Below are positions 6,366 through 14,284 of a stretch of 29,090 nt of DNA, in pieces; positions within the stretch are counted from its first letter, which is position 1, and the number at the start of each line of letters is the position of its first letter. Origin of the DNA: an uncultured Eubacteriales bacterium (GTDB lineage: Bacteria > Bacillota > Clostridia > Oscillospirales > Oscillospiraceae); NCBI GenBank assembly GCA_900554275.1, contig USGS01000012.1:1-29090 (forward strand). Direction: 5' to 3'. A program made the translations under genes and the position numbers. The notes beneath the pieces were generated by a model. The model saw nothing but the letters and a program-made list of their open reading frames with translations. It made no database searches and was not told the DNA's origin.

Positions 6366-6432
6366 GAATCACAGCATTCTGTGCTGGTTTTCCAATGGAC
6401 GCAAGATGGTGTTTTTCACAATAGAACGACCA

Positions 6433-6450
6433 GAACAAATGTGCTATAAT
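6433..6450 (+). promoter_or_regulatory. Extended -10 promoter with candidate LexA (SOS) box before the polymerase gene
   Basis: TGC-TATAAT (TATAAT at 6445-6450) is preceded directly by GAACAAATGTGC at 6433-6444, one base away from the Gram-positive SOS consensus GAAC-N4-GTTC. The box abuts the -10 element, so LexA bound there would block RNA polymerase. No good -35 box is visible (TAGAAC at 6422). Confidence 0.55.
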
Positions 6451-6497
6451 GGCTTTGAAAATGTGTTGGAAGATAAAGAGGAAGGGGTGACCGAAGC

Positions 6498-8006
6498 ATG
6501 AAGGAGCGAACCTACATTTGCTGTGACCTGAAATCGTTTTACGCGAGTGTGGAGTGCATCGAGCGTGGGCTGAATCCACTGGACACCAACCTCGTAGTAG
6601 CGGATCTCAGCCGCACGGAAAAGACCATCTGTCTGGCGGTCACACCTTCCCTGAAGTCTTATGGCATTTCCGGTCGAGCCAGGCTGTTTGAGGTGATCCA
6701 ACGGGTCAAGGAGGTCAATGCCCAACGGCAGCGGAATACCCCTGGCCGGCAGTTCACCGGCGCTTCCTCTCACGACCCGGAGGTGCGGCAAAATCCTTCC
6801 CTGGCCCTCGACTATATCGTGGCCCCACCCCGGATGGCCCACTATATTGACTGGAGCACCCGCGTCTACAGTGTTTACCTCAAGCATGTGGCGCCGGAGG
6901 ACATCTACCCATACAGCATCGATGAGGTGTTCATCGACGCCACCAGCTACCTGCAGACCTACCATCTGTCGGCCCGTGAGTTTGCCCGGAAAATCATCCT
7001 CGACATTCTGCAGACGACCGGTATCACTGCTGCGGCGGGCATTGGGACGAATCTGTATCTGGCCAAGGTCGCCATGGACATTGGCGCGAAGCATGTCCCC
7101 GCCGATGAATACGGCGTCCGCATCGCAGAACTGGATGAGATGGGCTATCGCCGCTCCTTCTGGACCCACCGTCCGCTCACCGACTTCTGGAGGGTGGGAA
7201 AAGGCTATGCCGCCAAGCTGGAAGCCCACGGCCTGTACACCATGGGAGATATTGCCCGGTGTTCTATCGGGCAGCCTACAGATTATCACAACGAGGAACT
7301 GCTCTATAAACTGTTTGGTGTCAACGCGGAACTGCTCATCGACCATGCCTGGGGCTGGGAACCCTGCACCATTGCGGACATTAAGGCATACAAACCAGAA
7401 AACAAGAGCATCGTCTCCGGGCAGATCCTGCAGTACCCATACCCATTTGAAAAGGCAAGGCTGGTCATCCAGGAGATGGCCGATGCACTGGCGCTGGAAT
7501 TGGTAGATAAGCGGCTTGCGACCAACCAATTGGTCCTCACGGTCGGCTATGACATCGAAAACCTCAAGGGTACAGCCTACACCGGAGAGATCACCACAGA
7601 CCACTATGGGCGCAAAATTCCCAAGCACGCTCATGGTACAGTCAATCTGGACGGATATACTTCCTCCGGCGAGGAGCTGCTCAAGGCAGCCACCAGCCTG
7701 TATGACCGGATCGTAGATAAAACCCTGCTGGCCCGCCGGCTGACCCTCTGCGCCAATCACCTGCTGGACGAGTCTTCTGTGCCGGAGGATCTGCCGGAGC
7801 AGATCGACCTGTTTACGGACTACTCGGCAAAGGAAAAGCAGAAAAAAGAGGCTGACACTGCCCATGCACGGGAGAGAAAACTCCAGAAAACCATGCTGGG
7901 CATCAAAAAGCGTTTTGGCAAGAACGCCATCCTCAAAGGGCTGAACCTGGAGGACGGCGCCACAGCCAGGGAGAGAAACAACCAAATCGGAGGCCACAAA
8001 GCATGA
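6498..8006 (+). CDS. Y-family (UmuC/DinB-type) translesion DNA polymerase
   Basis: 502 residues from ATG 6498. The catalytic metal ligands are visible: Asp10 in CCDLKSFYASVEC, and Asp142-Glu143 in YSIDEVFID. The fingers/palm, the thumb helix-hairpin-helix (TDFWRVGKGYAAKLEAHG) and the little-finger domain follow in the usual order. QIDLF at residues 435-439 is a canonical sliding-clamp binding motif. The length and the overlapping YolD-like gene fit the UvrX/YqjW-like group carried by Gram-positive plasmids, prophages and conjugative elements. It copies past damaged bases at the cost of mutations. A candidate LexA box lies in the promoter. A long open frame on the opposite strand is a shadow of this gene. 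Confidence 0.93.
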   Translation: MKERTYICCDLKSFYASVECIERGLNPLDTNLVVADLSRTEKTICLAVTPSLKSYGISGRARLFEVIQRVKEVNAQRQRNTPGRQFTGASSHDPEVRQNPSLALDYIVAPPRMAHYIDWSTRVYSVYLKHVAPEDIYPYSIDEVFIDATSYLQTYHLSAREFARKIILDILQTTGITAAAGIGTNLYLAKVAMDIGAKHVPADEYGVRIAELDEMGYRRSFWTHRPLTDFWRVGKGYAAKLEAHGLYTMGDIARCSIGQPTDYHNEELLYKLFGVNAELLIDHAWGWEPCTIADIKAYKPENKSIVSGQILQYPYPFEKARLVIQEMADALALELVDKRLATNQLVLTVGYDIENLKGTAYTGEITTDHYGRKIPKHAHGTVNLDGYTSSGEELLKAATSLYDRIVDKTLLARRLTLCANHLLDESSVPEDLPEQIDLFTDYSAKEKQKKEADTAHARERKLQKTMLGIKKRFGKNAILKGLNLEDGATARERNNQIGGHKA

Positions 8007-8425
8007 CCGGACCATACGATGATATCATCAGCCTGCCGCATCCTACCTCAGCCAAGCACCCGAGGATGCCGCTCTCAGACCGTGCGGCCCAGTTCGCACC
8101 CTTTGCGGCCCTGTCCGACCACAGCGCCGCCCTTGCGGAAACGGCCCGGCTGACCGACCAGCGCATGGAACTGGACGAGGATGCCAGGGCTGCCTTGGAC
8201 TTAAAACAGCAACTGCTGTTGGAGCGGATCAAAGAGCGGCCAGAAATCACGGTGACCTGGTTCCAGCCTGACGCAAAGAAAGACGGCGGCCGGTATATCG
8301 TATCAACCGGGAGGCTGAAAAGAATACACGAGGCGGATCAGGTACTGATTCTGGCTGATGGCTTAAGGATACCGATAGGCGACATCGTTGAACTGGAAAG
8401 CGAGTGCATTCGTGGGCTTCTTTAA
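8003..8425 (+). CDS. YolD-like protein
   Basis: 140 residues; ATG 8003 overlaps the polymerase stop by 4 bp (ATGA), so translation is coupled. The N-terminus YDDIISLPHPTS followed by MPLSDRAAQFAPFAALSDH, and the ETARLTDQRMELDED helix are the hallmarks of the YolD-like family. The C-terminal half forms a small beta domain (ITVTWFQPDAKKDGGRYI). YolD-like proteins are encoded next to Y-family polymerases in Firmicutes and are thought to stand in for UmuD as accessory factors; the mechanism is not established. Context and sequence agree, so the pair with the upstream polymerase is confident. Confidence 0.9.
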   Translation: MTGPYDDIISLPHPTSAKHPRMPLSDRAAQFAPFAALSDHSAALAETARLTDQRMELDEDARAALDLKQQLLLERIKERPEITVTWFQPDAKKDGGRYIVSTGRLKRIHEADQVLILADGLRIPIGDIVELESECIRGLL

Positions 8426-8440
8426 TCTACCATGAGCGTG

Positions 8441-8486
8441 TAACCCCTTATAACCCCTTGAATGTTTGGCGGTTATAGGGTATAAT
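8441..8486 (+). promoter_or_regulatory. Promoter with operator-like repeats before the AAA ATPase gene
   Basis: TTGAAT at 8458-8463, 17-nt spacer, TATAAT at 8481-8486. TAACCCCTT occurs twice in tandem (8441-8449 and 8451-8459), the second overlapping the -35 box. TATAACC (8449-8455) has an inverted partner GGTTATA (8471-8477) inside the spacer. The symmetry suggests a regulator binds over the promoter. Confidence 0.75.
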
Positions 8487-8512
8487 AAAATACAATAGAA
8501 TGGAGGTGCGAC

Positions 8513-10381
8513 ATGGACGAGTTGAAACAACTGGAGAAGATTCAGGAACTGGAAAGACAGATCGCTGGCCTGCCGATTGGTTACATCTCAAAGAAGACGA
8601 TCAACGGCAAAGTCCGATACTACCATCAGTGGACAGAGAACAGAAAAAAGCACAGCCAATATCTTCGAGATGGAGAGATGGAGGTATTGCAGGAACAAAT
8701 TGATCGGCGCAAGTCTCTTCAAGCTCAACTGAAGGAACTGCAATCCGGCATGCCGAAAGCGCGCCAGCCCAAGTTGGATTTTGAAACCAGCGTGATTGCC
8801 GGCAGGGGTCTGGAGGCCATGTCGCAGGGCGTAAAGGACTGGGGACTTCGTGATTGCTTTGAGCAATTGGAGGAGTATCTCTACAGCAAGGAGAGCGACC
8901 GGGTCTGTTTGATCTTCGGGCTGCGCCGAACCGGAAAGACGACCATGCTCCGCCAGGCCATTGGCAGAATGGCAAAGGAGGACTTAAGCCGTACCGCCTA
9001 TATCAAAGCCCGCAGGACCGACAATATGGCGATGATGAACCGGGATCTCAAAAAGTTGTTTAATGCGGGATTCCGATATGTGTTCATCGACGAGGTCACG
9101 CTGATGGAAGACTTTATTGACTCGGCTGCCCTCTTTTCCGATGTGTTCGCCACCATGGGAATGAAGATCGTCCTGTCTGGTACGGACTCCCTGGGCTTCT
9201 GGCTGGCAATGGATGAAGAATTGTATGACCGGGCCAAGGCCATCCACACGACCTTCATCCCATATCGGGAGTATAGCCGTCTGCTCGGGATCGACAGCAT
9301 TGATGAGTACATCCGATATGGCGGCACACTACGCGCCGGAGAGTTGGCCTTTGACGATGAAGATGTGAATGCTCAGGATGCATCCTTCCGGGATGACGAG
9401 TCCACCCGAAGATACATCGACACGGCAATCTGCAAGAACATCCAGCACTCCCTGGCCTGCTACGAGTCGGGCGGGCATTTCCGCCACCTGTACTCTCTGT
9501 ATGAAGCTGGAGAGCTGACCAGCGCCATCAACCGGATCATAGAGGATATGAACCACCGATTCCTGATCTCAGTGCTGACCGATGATTTTCTCTCCCATGA
9601 CCTGCGGCTCACTGCCGCAAATCTGCGGAAAGAGCGTGACCCCGAAAAGCGCACAGAGGCGCTGGATGCCATTGATACAGAGGCGGTCACCCAGCGTTTG
9701 ATGGAACTGCTGGATATCCGGAACAAGGAGGAGCAGTCCATCGGTATCACAACTGCTCACATCATAGAGATTAAGCAATATCTTGCCGCGTTGGAGTTGA
9801 TTGTGGATTGTCCCATTGAATCGGCGGACCCCGGAATTGAACCAGTGGAACATATTCTCTTCACACAGCCTGGAATGCGATATTGTCAGGCTCAGGCCCT
9901 TGTCCATTCCTTGTTGAAGGATGAGCAGTTCTCGGCGCTCAGCGAATATGATAAAACGCAGATCACGGGCCGCATCCTTGAAGAAGTCCGCGGCCGGATG
10001 ATGGAAGATATTGTGCTGCTGGAAACCATGAAGGCGGCCGACAAGGATCACCGTGTTTTCAAACTGCAGTTTGAGGCTGGCGAGTTTGACATGGTCATCT
10101 ATGACCAGAAAGAAAACTCCTGTGAGATCTTTGAAATCAAACACAGCAGCAAACAGGTTCCCTTTCAATACCGGCACCTCGTCGATGAGGATAAATGCCA
10201 GAGGACGGAACGGCGCTTTGGCCCCATCCAGGGGCGCTATATCCTGTACCGCGGCGAAGATGCGCAGATGGAAAATGGGGTCCAATACTGGAATGTAGAG
10301 AATTATCTGAAGGCTCTGCCAACATTGGATATCGTCCAAGTACAGGAAATCGGTATGCAGTCAATCGAACCTACTCTGTAA
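8513..10381 (+). CDS. AAA-family ATPase with C-terminal PD-(D/E)XK-like motif
   Basis: 622 residues from ATG 8513 behind GGAGGTG. A short N-terminal module (about residues 1-80) reads LPIGYISKKTI and GKVRYYHQW followed by a coiled helix; this looks like the nucleic-acid-associated 'GYISKK' module seen in other cargo proteins. The ATPase follows, with Walker A GLRRTGKTT at 136-144 and Walker B YVFIDE at 189-194, in the style of the AAA_14/DUF4143 group. The C-terminal region ends in EFDMVIYD and EIFEIKHSSK (Asp526, Glu541, Lys543), matching a PD-(D/E)XK nuclease core. The gene has its own promoter and a strong terminator. Such ATPases are common and poorly understood; defence or DNA maintenance is possible. 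Nuclease activity is inferred only. Confidence 0.8.
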   Translation: MDELKQLEKIQELERQIAGLPIGYISKKTINGKVRYYHQWTENRKKHSQYLRDGEMEVLQEQIDRRKSLQAQLKELQSGMPKARQPKLDFETSVIAGRGLEAMSQGVKDWGLRDCFEQLEEYLYSKESDRVCLIFGLRRTGKTTMLRQAIGRMAKEDLSRTAYIKARRTDNMAMMNRDLKKLFNAGFRYVFIDEVTLMEDFIDSAALFSDVFATMGMKIVLSGTDSLGFWLAMDEELYDRAKAIHTTFIPYREYSRLLGIDSIDEYIRYGGTLRAGELAFDDEDVNAQDASFRDDESTRRYIDTAICKNIQHSLACYESGGHFRHLYSLYEAGELTSAINRIIEDMNHRFLISVLTDDFLSHDLRLTAANLRKERDPEKRTEALDAIDTEAVTQRLMELLDIRNKEEQSIGITTAHIIEIKQYLAALELIVDCPIESADPGIEPVEHILFTQPGMRYCQAQALVHSLLKDEQFSALSEYDKTQITGRILEEVRGRMMEDIVLLETMKAADKDHRVFKLQFEAGEFDMVIYDQKENSCEIFEIKHSSKQVPFQYRHLVDEDKCQRTERRFGPIQGRYILYRGEDAQMENGVQYWNVENYLKALPTLDIVQVQEIGMQSIEPTL

Positions 10382-10420
10382 AAGGACTATCGCCACTAAG
10401 CAGTTACAATTAGAAATTGA

Positions 10421-10463
10421 AAAGCATCGGCTATCTTTTTAGGATAGCCGATGCTTTATTTTT
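10421..10463 (+). terminator. Strong rho-independent terminator
   Basis: Perfect 15-bp stem: AAAGCATCGGCTATC (10421-10435) with its reverse complement at 10443-10457, a 7-nt loop, then ATTTTT. It ends the ATPase transcript and lies just before the ribosome site of the next small gene. Confidence 0.9.
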
Positions 10464-10475
10464 AGGAGGATTACT

Positions 10476-10634
10476 ATGAACAGGGTACTCAGAATCGACG
10501 AAGAAAAGCCTGAAATGCATATCTCGGTTCAGGGCTATAAGGTCACTCTCTGCTTTGCAGAAAAAGAAAATCCTGAAGTTGCTGTATTAGTAAAGCAGGC
10601 TCTCCTGAGCGCCTATGCAATGCTCCAGAAATAG
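10476..10634 (+). CDS. Small 52-residue protein, TnpW-like in shape
   Basis: ATG 10476 follows TTAGGAGGATTACT, an excellent ribosome site. The product starts MNRVLRIDEEKPEMHISVQG, followed by a beta-like YKVTLCFAEKENPE and a C-terminal helix VAVLVKQALLSAYAML. The order (beta strand, acidic linker, helix) and the place just before serine recombinase genes recall the small TnpW-type proteins of Tn4451-like elements. The match is by general form only. It comes right after a strong terminator, so its transcript must start between 10458 and 10476, read through, or come from elsewhere. It may be a recombination accessory protein, but that is inference. Confidence 0.6.
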   Translation: MNRVLRIDEEKPEMHISVQGYKVTLCFAEKENPEVAVLVKQALLSAYAMLQK

Positions 10635-10690
10635 AACGACTTGCTGAAGGTCTTGCATTCAGAAGATTTGATGAAGGGATGGTCAGTAAA

Positions 10691-11092
10691 ATGGCTGAAA
10701 GAGTCTATTGCTTATACAGAGGTAAAGATCAGGAAAGCATTCTCATGCAGAAGAACGCCTGCCACGATTTTGCAGAGAAAAAAGGCTGGAACATTGTTGA
10801 CGAGGAGCAGGAGATCGGCGTGTCCGGCTATAAAGCCTGCGCTGATGACCGTGTTAAGTTACAGCGCATTAGAAAGGCTGTTGAGCAGGGTGAGTTTGAT
10901 ATCCTGCTGGTCTTTATGTATGACCAGCTGGGACGCAATCTCAACGAAACCCCATTCATCGCAGAGTGGTTTACCAAGAAGGGCATCCATGTTTGGAGCG
11001 TCTATGAGGGAGAGATCATAGACGCCGTTGACGCAGAACGCATGCTTGACTACATTCGCTTTTGGCAGACTGATGAGGCCCAAAAACTTTGA
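10691..11092 (+). CDS. Catalytically dead, truncated copy of the serine recombinase N-terminal domain
   Basis: 133 residues. ATG 10691 is chosen because MAERVYCLYR equals the start of the full recombinase at 11284. The two proteins align over the whole resolvase domain with well over half the residues identical. The copy lacks a 10-residue stretch that includes the catalytic serine (Ser12 of the full protein; RVST becomes RGKD). The essential arginine of the FDRLGR motif is also changed (YDQLGR, Gln79). It stops right after the YIRFWQ helix, so the recombinase and zinc-ribbon domains are absent. The frame is otherwise intact, with no internal stops. It could be a decaying duplicate or a maintained regulator that pairs with the active enzyme. 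Confidence 0.8.
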   Translation: MAERVYCLYRGKDQESILMQKNACHDFAEKKGWNIVDEEQEIGVSGYKACADDRVKLQRIRKAVEQGEFDILLVFMYDQLGRNLNETPFIAEWFTKKGIHVWSVYEGEIIDAVDAERMLDYIRFWQTDEAQKL

Positions 11093-11244
11093 GCAAAGTA
11101 CAGGATAACCCAACATACCAGCCCATTTACTGCAGATTTACCTCCAAAAAGATTATCAATTCCCCTGGCTATTCTGGCCGTAGTGTGAGATAATGGGTAT
11201 GGCAAAAGCCGGGAACCTTGATAATCGAATAGAATGATTGGGTG

Positions 11245-11278
11245 TCCGCCCTCTCACACAAAAACATGAGAGGACGGA
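11245..11278 (+). promoter_or_regulatory. Hairpin that buries the recombinase ribosome site
   Basis: TCCG-C-CCTCTCA (11245-11256) pairs with TGAGAGG-A-CGGA (11267-11278), 11 pairs with one mismatch and a 10-nt loop. The 3' arm contains the only Shine-Dalgarno-like sequence (GAGAGGA, 11268-11274) before ATG 11284. Translation of the recombinase would be low unless the hairpin is opened. The 190 bp between 11092 and 11284 hold no other gene. An extended -10-like TGAGATAAT at 11186-11194 is a weak promoter candidate. Confidence 0.6.
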
Positions 11279-11283
11279 TATCA

Positions 11284-12912
11284 ATGGCTGAAAGAGTTTA
11301 TTGTTTATACAGAGTTTCCACCAACAAGCAGGTCGATCACGATGAAAACAACCAGGCAGACATCCCTATGCAGAGAAAAGCATGCCACGATTTTGCGGCG
11401 AAAATGGGTTGGGTCATCGTGGGCGAGGAGCAGGAAACTGGCGTATCCGGTTATAAAGTCAGCGCCGATGACCGTGATAAACTGCAGCTCATCAAGAAGT
11501 ATGCGGAGCAGGGCAAGTTCGATATTCTGCTTGTCTTCATGTTCGACCGACTGGGCCGCAAGTCAGATGAAACACCCTTCGTTGTGGAGTGGTTTACTAA
11601 AAAGGGCGTCCGCGTCTGGAGCGTACAGGAAGGAGAGCAGCGGTTTGAGTCCCACACGGACCGCCTGACCAACTACATCCGTTTCTGGCAGGCCGATGGA
11701 GAGAGCCAGAAAACTTCGATGCGTACCAAAACGGCCCTTGGCCAGATGGTAGAGGAAGGACGGTTCCGTGGTGGAAGCGCACCATACGGGTACCGGCTGG
11801 AAAAGAGCGGCATCCTTAACAAGCGCAAACATGAGGTGTACATGCTGGTCATTGATGAGGATGAGGCCAGAGTTGTTCGGATGATGTTTGATCTCTGCAT
11901 TTCGTCCGGTTACGGCAGATGGCGCCTTGCTAATTTCCTCAACGACCACGGGATCAAAAACCGGAAGGGACAAAACTGGCACGACGCCAGTGTGGGGGGC
12001 ATCCTGCACAACCCGCTCTACAAGGGAATCCTTCGGAGCGGAGAAACCTATGCCGGTCCCTTTGAGGCCCTCCAGATCATCGCCCCAGACCAATTCGACC
12101 TGGCGCAGAAACTGATGCTGGAGCGGACCAATGAGCGGAAAGAGCGGCGTACAGTACCGCTGAATACCACAGGCCAATCCCTGCTTTCCGGGAACATCTT
12201 CTGCGGCCACTGTGGAGGCCGGCTGGTGCTCACTACCAACGGGACAACCACCCGCCTTGCGGATGGGACGCCGGTCCATAAAAAACGTATTCGCTATGTA
12301 TGCTACAACAAGACCCGGCGCCGTCAGGAATGTACAGGACAGACTGGATACACAATGCACATTCTGGACGGGATCGTCACTGAGGTGCTGCATCAGGTCT
12401 TCGACAAGATGCAGGGAGCTTCCAACGACATGATTGTGGGAAGCGCGGTTCAAAAGCAGATGGCAATGATACGCTCGGAATTGCAGCGGGCCAGAGCCGA
12501 AAACACCAAGGCCAATAAGGAATATGAATCCCTCAAGGCCGAGGTACTGAAGGCGATCCAAGGGAAAAGCGCCCTGCCGCAAGATGTGCTGACTGAAATG
12601 CTGGAGGATACCCGACAGAAGGTACTGTCCACCAGTGAACGAATCACGACCCTTACCGCGGAACTGAATGATGGAAACTCTAAGATCGAGGAGATGAAGG
12701 CCGAGTTCAACCGGATCGTGTCCTGGTCCAAGATTTTTGATGAAAGCCCGATGGAGGTCAAGAAAATGATCTGCGGCTACATCATCAAAAAGGTTTCGGT
12801 GTTCCGGGACTATAGAATCAAGATTGAATTCAACATCAATGTAGAGCAGTTCCTGAACGGTATCGACAGCATCGACGAATGCGATACCTATGAACTGCCT
12901 ATGGCGCAATAA
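11284..12912 (+). CDS. Large serine recombinase (integrase/transposase) of the element
   Basis: 542 residues; ATG 11284 is preferred over an upstream GTG 11242 because the neighbouring copy starts at the same MAERVYCLYR. The resolvase domain spans about residues 1-150, with catalytic Ser12 in YRVST and Asp88-Arg89/Arg92 in FDRLGR. The Recombinase domain (about 165-290) includes GSAPYGYRL and LHNPLYKGILRSG. A zinc ribbon follows with CGHCGG and, about 45 residues on, CYNK to ECTGQ. A long coiled coil (about residues 390-480) separates it from the C-terminal YIIKKVSVFRDYRIKIEFN. Large serine recombinases insert and excise elements at short att sites. It lies last before the tRNA-Ala junction, so it is probably the enzyme that made this insertion. 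Confidence 0.95.
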   Translation: MAERVYCLYRVSTNKQVDHDENNQADIPMQRKACHDFAAKMGWVIVGEEQETGVSGYKVSADDRDKLQLIKKYAEQGKFDILLVFMFDRLGRKSDETPFVVEWFTKKGVRVWSVQEGEQRFESHTDRLTNYIRFWQADGESQKTSMRTKTALGQMVEEGRFRGGSAPYGYRLEKSGILNKRKHEVYMLVIDEDEARVVRMMFDLCISSGYGRWRLANFLNDHGIKNRKGQNWHDASVGGILHNPLYKGILRSGETYAGPFEALQIIAPDQFDLAQKLMLERTNERKERRTVPLNTTGQSLLSGNIFCGHCGGRLVLTTNGTTTRLADGTPVHKKRIRYVCYNKTRRRQECTGQTGYTMHILDGIVTEVLHQVFDKMQGASNDMIVGSAVQKQMAMIRSELQRARAENTKANKEYESLKAEVLKAIQGKSALPQDVLTEMLEDTRQKVLSTSERITTLTAELNDGNSKIEEMKAEFNRIVSWSKIFDESPMEVKKMICGYIIKKVSVFRDYRIKIEFNINVEQFLNGIDSIDECDTYELPMAQ

Positions 12913-12919
12913 GCTCTCA

Positions 12920-12943
12920 CCCTCGCCACGATCACGGCGAGGG
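12920..12943 (+). repeat. 8-bp hairpin after the recombinase gene
   Basis: CCCTCGCC (12920-12927) and GGCGAGGG (12936-12943) with an 8-nt loop. It starts 7 bp after the stop codon. There is no T run, so it may slow or end transcription only weakly, or protect the mRNA 3' end. Confidence 0.6.
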
Positions 12944-12946
12944 GTA

Positions 12947-12965
12947 CATATCAAAGTTTGATATG
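12947..12965. promoter_or_regulatory. Perfect 19-bp palindrome ahead of the outward promoter
   Basis: CATATCAAAGTTTGATATG: 9-bp arms around a single G. It ends 5 bp before the TTGACA at 12971, a typical place for an activator or repressor dimer. An att-site arm bound by the recombinase is another reading. Confidence 0.8.
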
Positions 12966-12970
12966 GCCAG

Positions 12971-12999
12971 TTGACAACATATACTTTCCATGCTATACT
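12971..12999 (+). promoter_or_regulatory. Consensus outward-facing promoter at the element end
   Basis: TTGACA (12971-12976), exactly 17 bp, TATACT (12994-12999). It points out of the element into the tRNA-Ala fragment and its terminator. In the integrated state the transcript would be about 175 nt long. In an excised circle it would read across the joined ends into the element's left end. Confidence 0.8.
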
Positions 13000-13032
13000 C
13001 AATGCATCTCTCAGTAATTGCCGGAGCGGGAT

Positions 13033-13138
<106 letters not shown>

Positions 13139-13141
13139 AAG

Positions 13142-13183
13142 AAAACCTTGAAACCACAGTGGTTTCAAGGTTTTTCTTTTTTT
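13142..13183 (+). terminator. Strong terminator after the tRNA-Ala fragment
   Basis: Perfect 15-bp stem: AAAACCTTGAAACCA (13142-13156) with its reverse complement at 13160-13174, a 3-nt loop, then T runs to 13183. It is the natural terminator of the tRNA gene. Confidence 0.92.
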
Positions 13184-13256
13184 CCTGCGAGGGGAAAGCG
13201 TCCGTTTTTCTAACACGTTTCTGACCGCGTTACATCGACAGGTCGGTGCGCATAAG

Positions 13257-13285
13257 AAATGCCCGCCTCAAAAGGGCGGACATTT
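13257..13285 (-). terminator. Terminator of the membrane-protein gene
   Basis: AAATG-C-CCGCC (13257-13267) against GGCGG-A-CATTT (13275-13285), followed on the minus strand by TTCTTAT. A further 9-bp pair (ATCGACAGG at 13234-13242 and CCTGTCGAT at 13286-13294) can close a longer outer stem. Confidence 0.75.
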
Positions 13286-13294
13286 CCTGTCGAT

Positions 13295-14152
13295 TTATTC
13301 ACTCTCCGACGAATCCTCCGGCGGATTTTCCGGCAGGGAGGGAGTCTCCGCCTCCTTCTCCGTGATGGTGGGGATAAAGGCTTTGGCCAGTTTCCCCTGA
13401 CCCCGGCGCTTGATATAGAAGTATCCGATGGTGCTGAACACCACCGCGCCGACAAAGTTCACGAACAGGTCCTTCATGGTGTCGTACAGCCCGATGTCCA
13501 AATACCCGTCAAAGCCCAGATCTTGCCCGTTGACGGCGACAGAGGTGATGCCGTCGATGGTGACAGGGACGTTGCTGTTGGTGGGGTCTAACATGACGGA
13601 GGTGATGGACTGCACCACGGTGTCCTTCTGCATATCCATGAGGAAAAGCCGGTCCATGCCGAACTCAAAGAACTCCCACAGTACGCCTACGGTCATGGAG
13701 AAGCAGAACGCCGTCAGCGCCACGTAGATGGGCGACAGCTGGAACTTGATACGGCTGTTGCGGTTTAGAATGTCGATGAGGGCGAAGCCGGTGGCGGCGC
13801 AGAGAAAGCCGGTGGTGGTGTGCAGCATGGAGTCCCAATGGGAGAACGTGATAAAGTAGCATTTCAGCTCACCCAGTATCTCCGCCGCGAAGATGAACAA
13901 CAGGATGATAATCTCTAATGTGGACGGCAGCTCGATGCCGAAGTTCTGCTGGATGAAAAAGGGCAGCATGAACAGCGCCAGTACCAGCAGGCAGATGAAC
14001 GCGCTCTCGTATTCACCCCGGAGGATGGAGGATACCAGCGTGGCCAGTACGATGAGCCGCAGCACCATATACACGGTGAACACGGCGGGCTGGCGCTTGA
14101 TGACGGCCTTCAGCTGCTGGCCGGTGGGCGGTGTCTTGGGGTGTCGTTTCAT
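13295..14152 (-). CDS. Multi-pass membrane protein, DUF2238/YjdF-like
   Basis: 285 residues. The start at 14152 is chosen because AAAGGA lies in front of it. The ATG at 14182 would begin only a few bases after the predicted transcription start. About seven membrane segments are visible, for example FTVYMVLRLIVLATLVSSIL, the LLVLALFMLPFF stretch, EIIILLFIFAAEIL, and SPIYVALTAFCFSMTVGVLW. A polar motif HWDSMLHTTTGF lies in the middle and WEFFEFGMD after a membrane segment; histidine, aspartate and glutamate at such places recall DUF2238. The C-terminus is acidic and cytoplasmic. The function is unknown. Confidence 0.75.
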   Translation of the reverse strand: MKRHPKTPPTGQQLKAVIKRQPAVFTVYMVLRLIVLATLVSSILRGEYESAFICLLVLALFMLPFFIQQNFGIELPSTLEIIILLFIFAAEILGELKCYFITFSHWDSMLHTTTGFLCAATGFALIDILNRNSRIKFQLSPIYVALTAFCFSMTVGVLWEFFEFGMDRLFLMDMQKDTVVQSITSVMLDPTNSNVPVTIDGITSVAVNGQDLGFDGYLDIGLYDTMKDLFVNFVGAVVFSTIGYFYIKRRGQGKLAKAFIPTITEKEAETPSLPENPPEDSSESE

Positions 14153-14190
14153 AGGACGTTCCTTTCTCTGCGATGGTTTCATTCTATGGT

Positions 14191-14219
14191 ATTATACCGC
14201 AGTTCCTGCCGGATAACAA
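14191..14219 (-). promoter_or_regulatory. Promoter of the membrane-protein gene
   Basis: On the minus strand TTGTTA (14219-14214), 17-bp spacer, TATAAT (14196-14191). It lies between the upp terminator and the gene, so the gene is transcribed separately from upp. Confidence 0.75.
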
Positions 14220-14227
14220 GCCTGTGT

Positions 14228-14262
14228 AAAAAAGCGGCCGCGGCGCACGCCGCGGTCGCTTG
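14228..14262 (-). terminator. Terminator of upp
   Basis: On the minus strand AAGCGACCGCGGCG pairs with CGCCGCGGCCGCTT (one mismatch, tight loop), followed by a run of T (plus-strand A run at 14228-14233). Confidence 0.9.
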
Positions 14263-14284
14263 ACCATAATACGGAGGGGATGCG

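Noticed and set aside
6444..8015. Long open frame on the minus strand (over 500 codons) opposite the polymerase
   Set aside because: The plus strand encodes a clear Y-family polymerase with all motifs. The reverse frame has no recognisable domain and mirrors the codon positions of the real gene.
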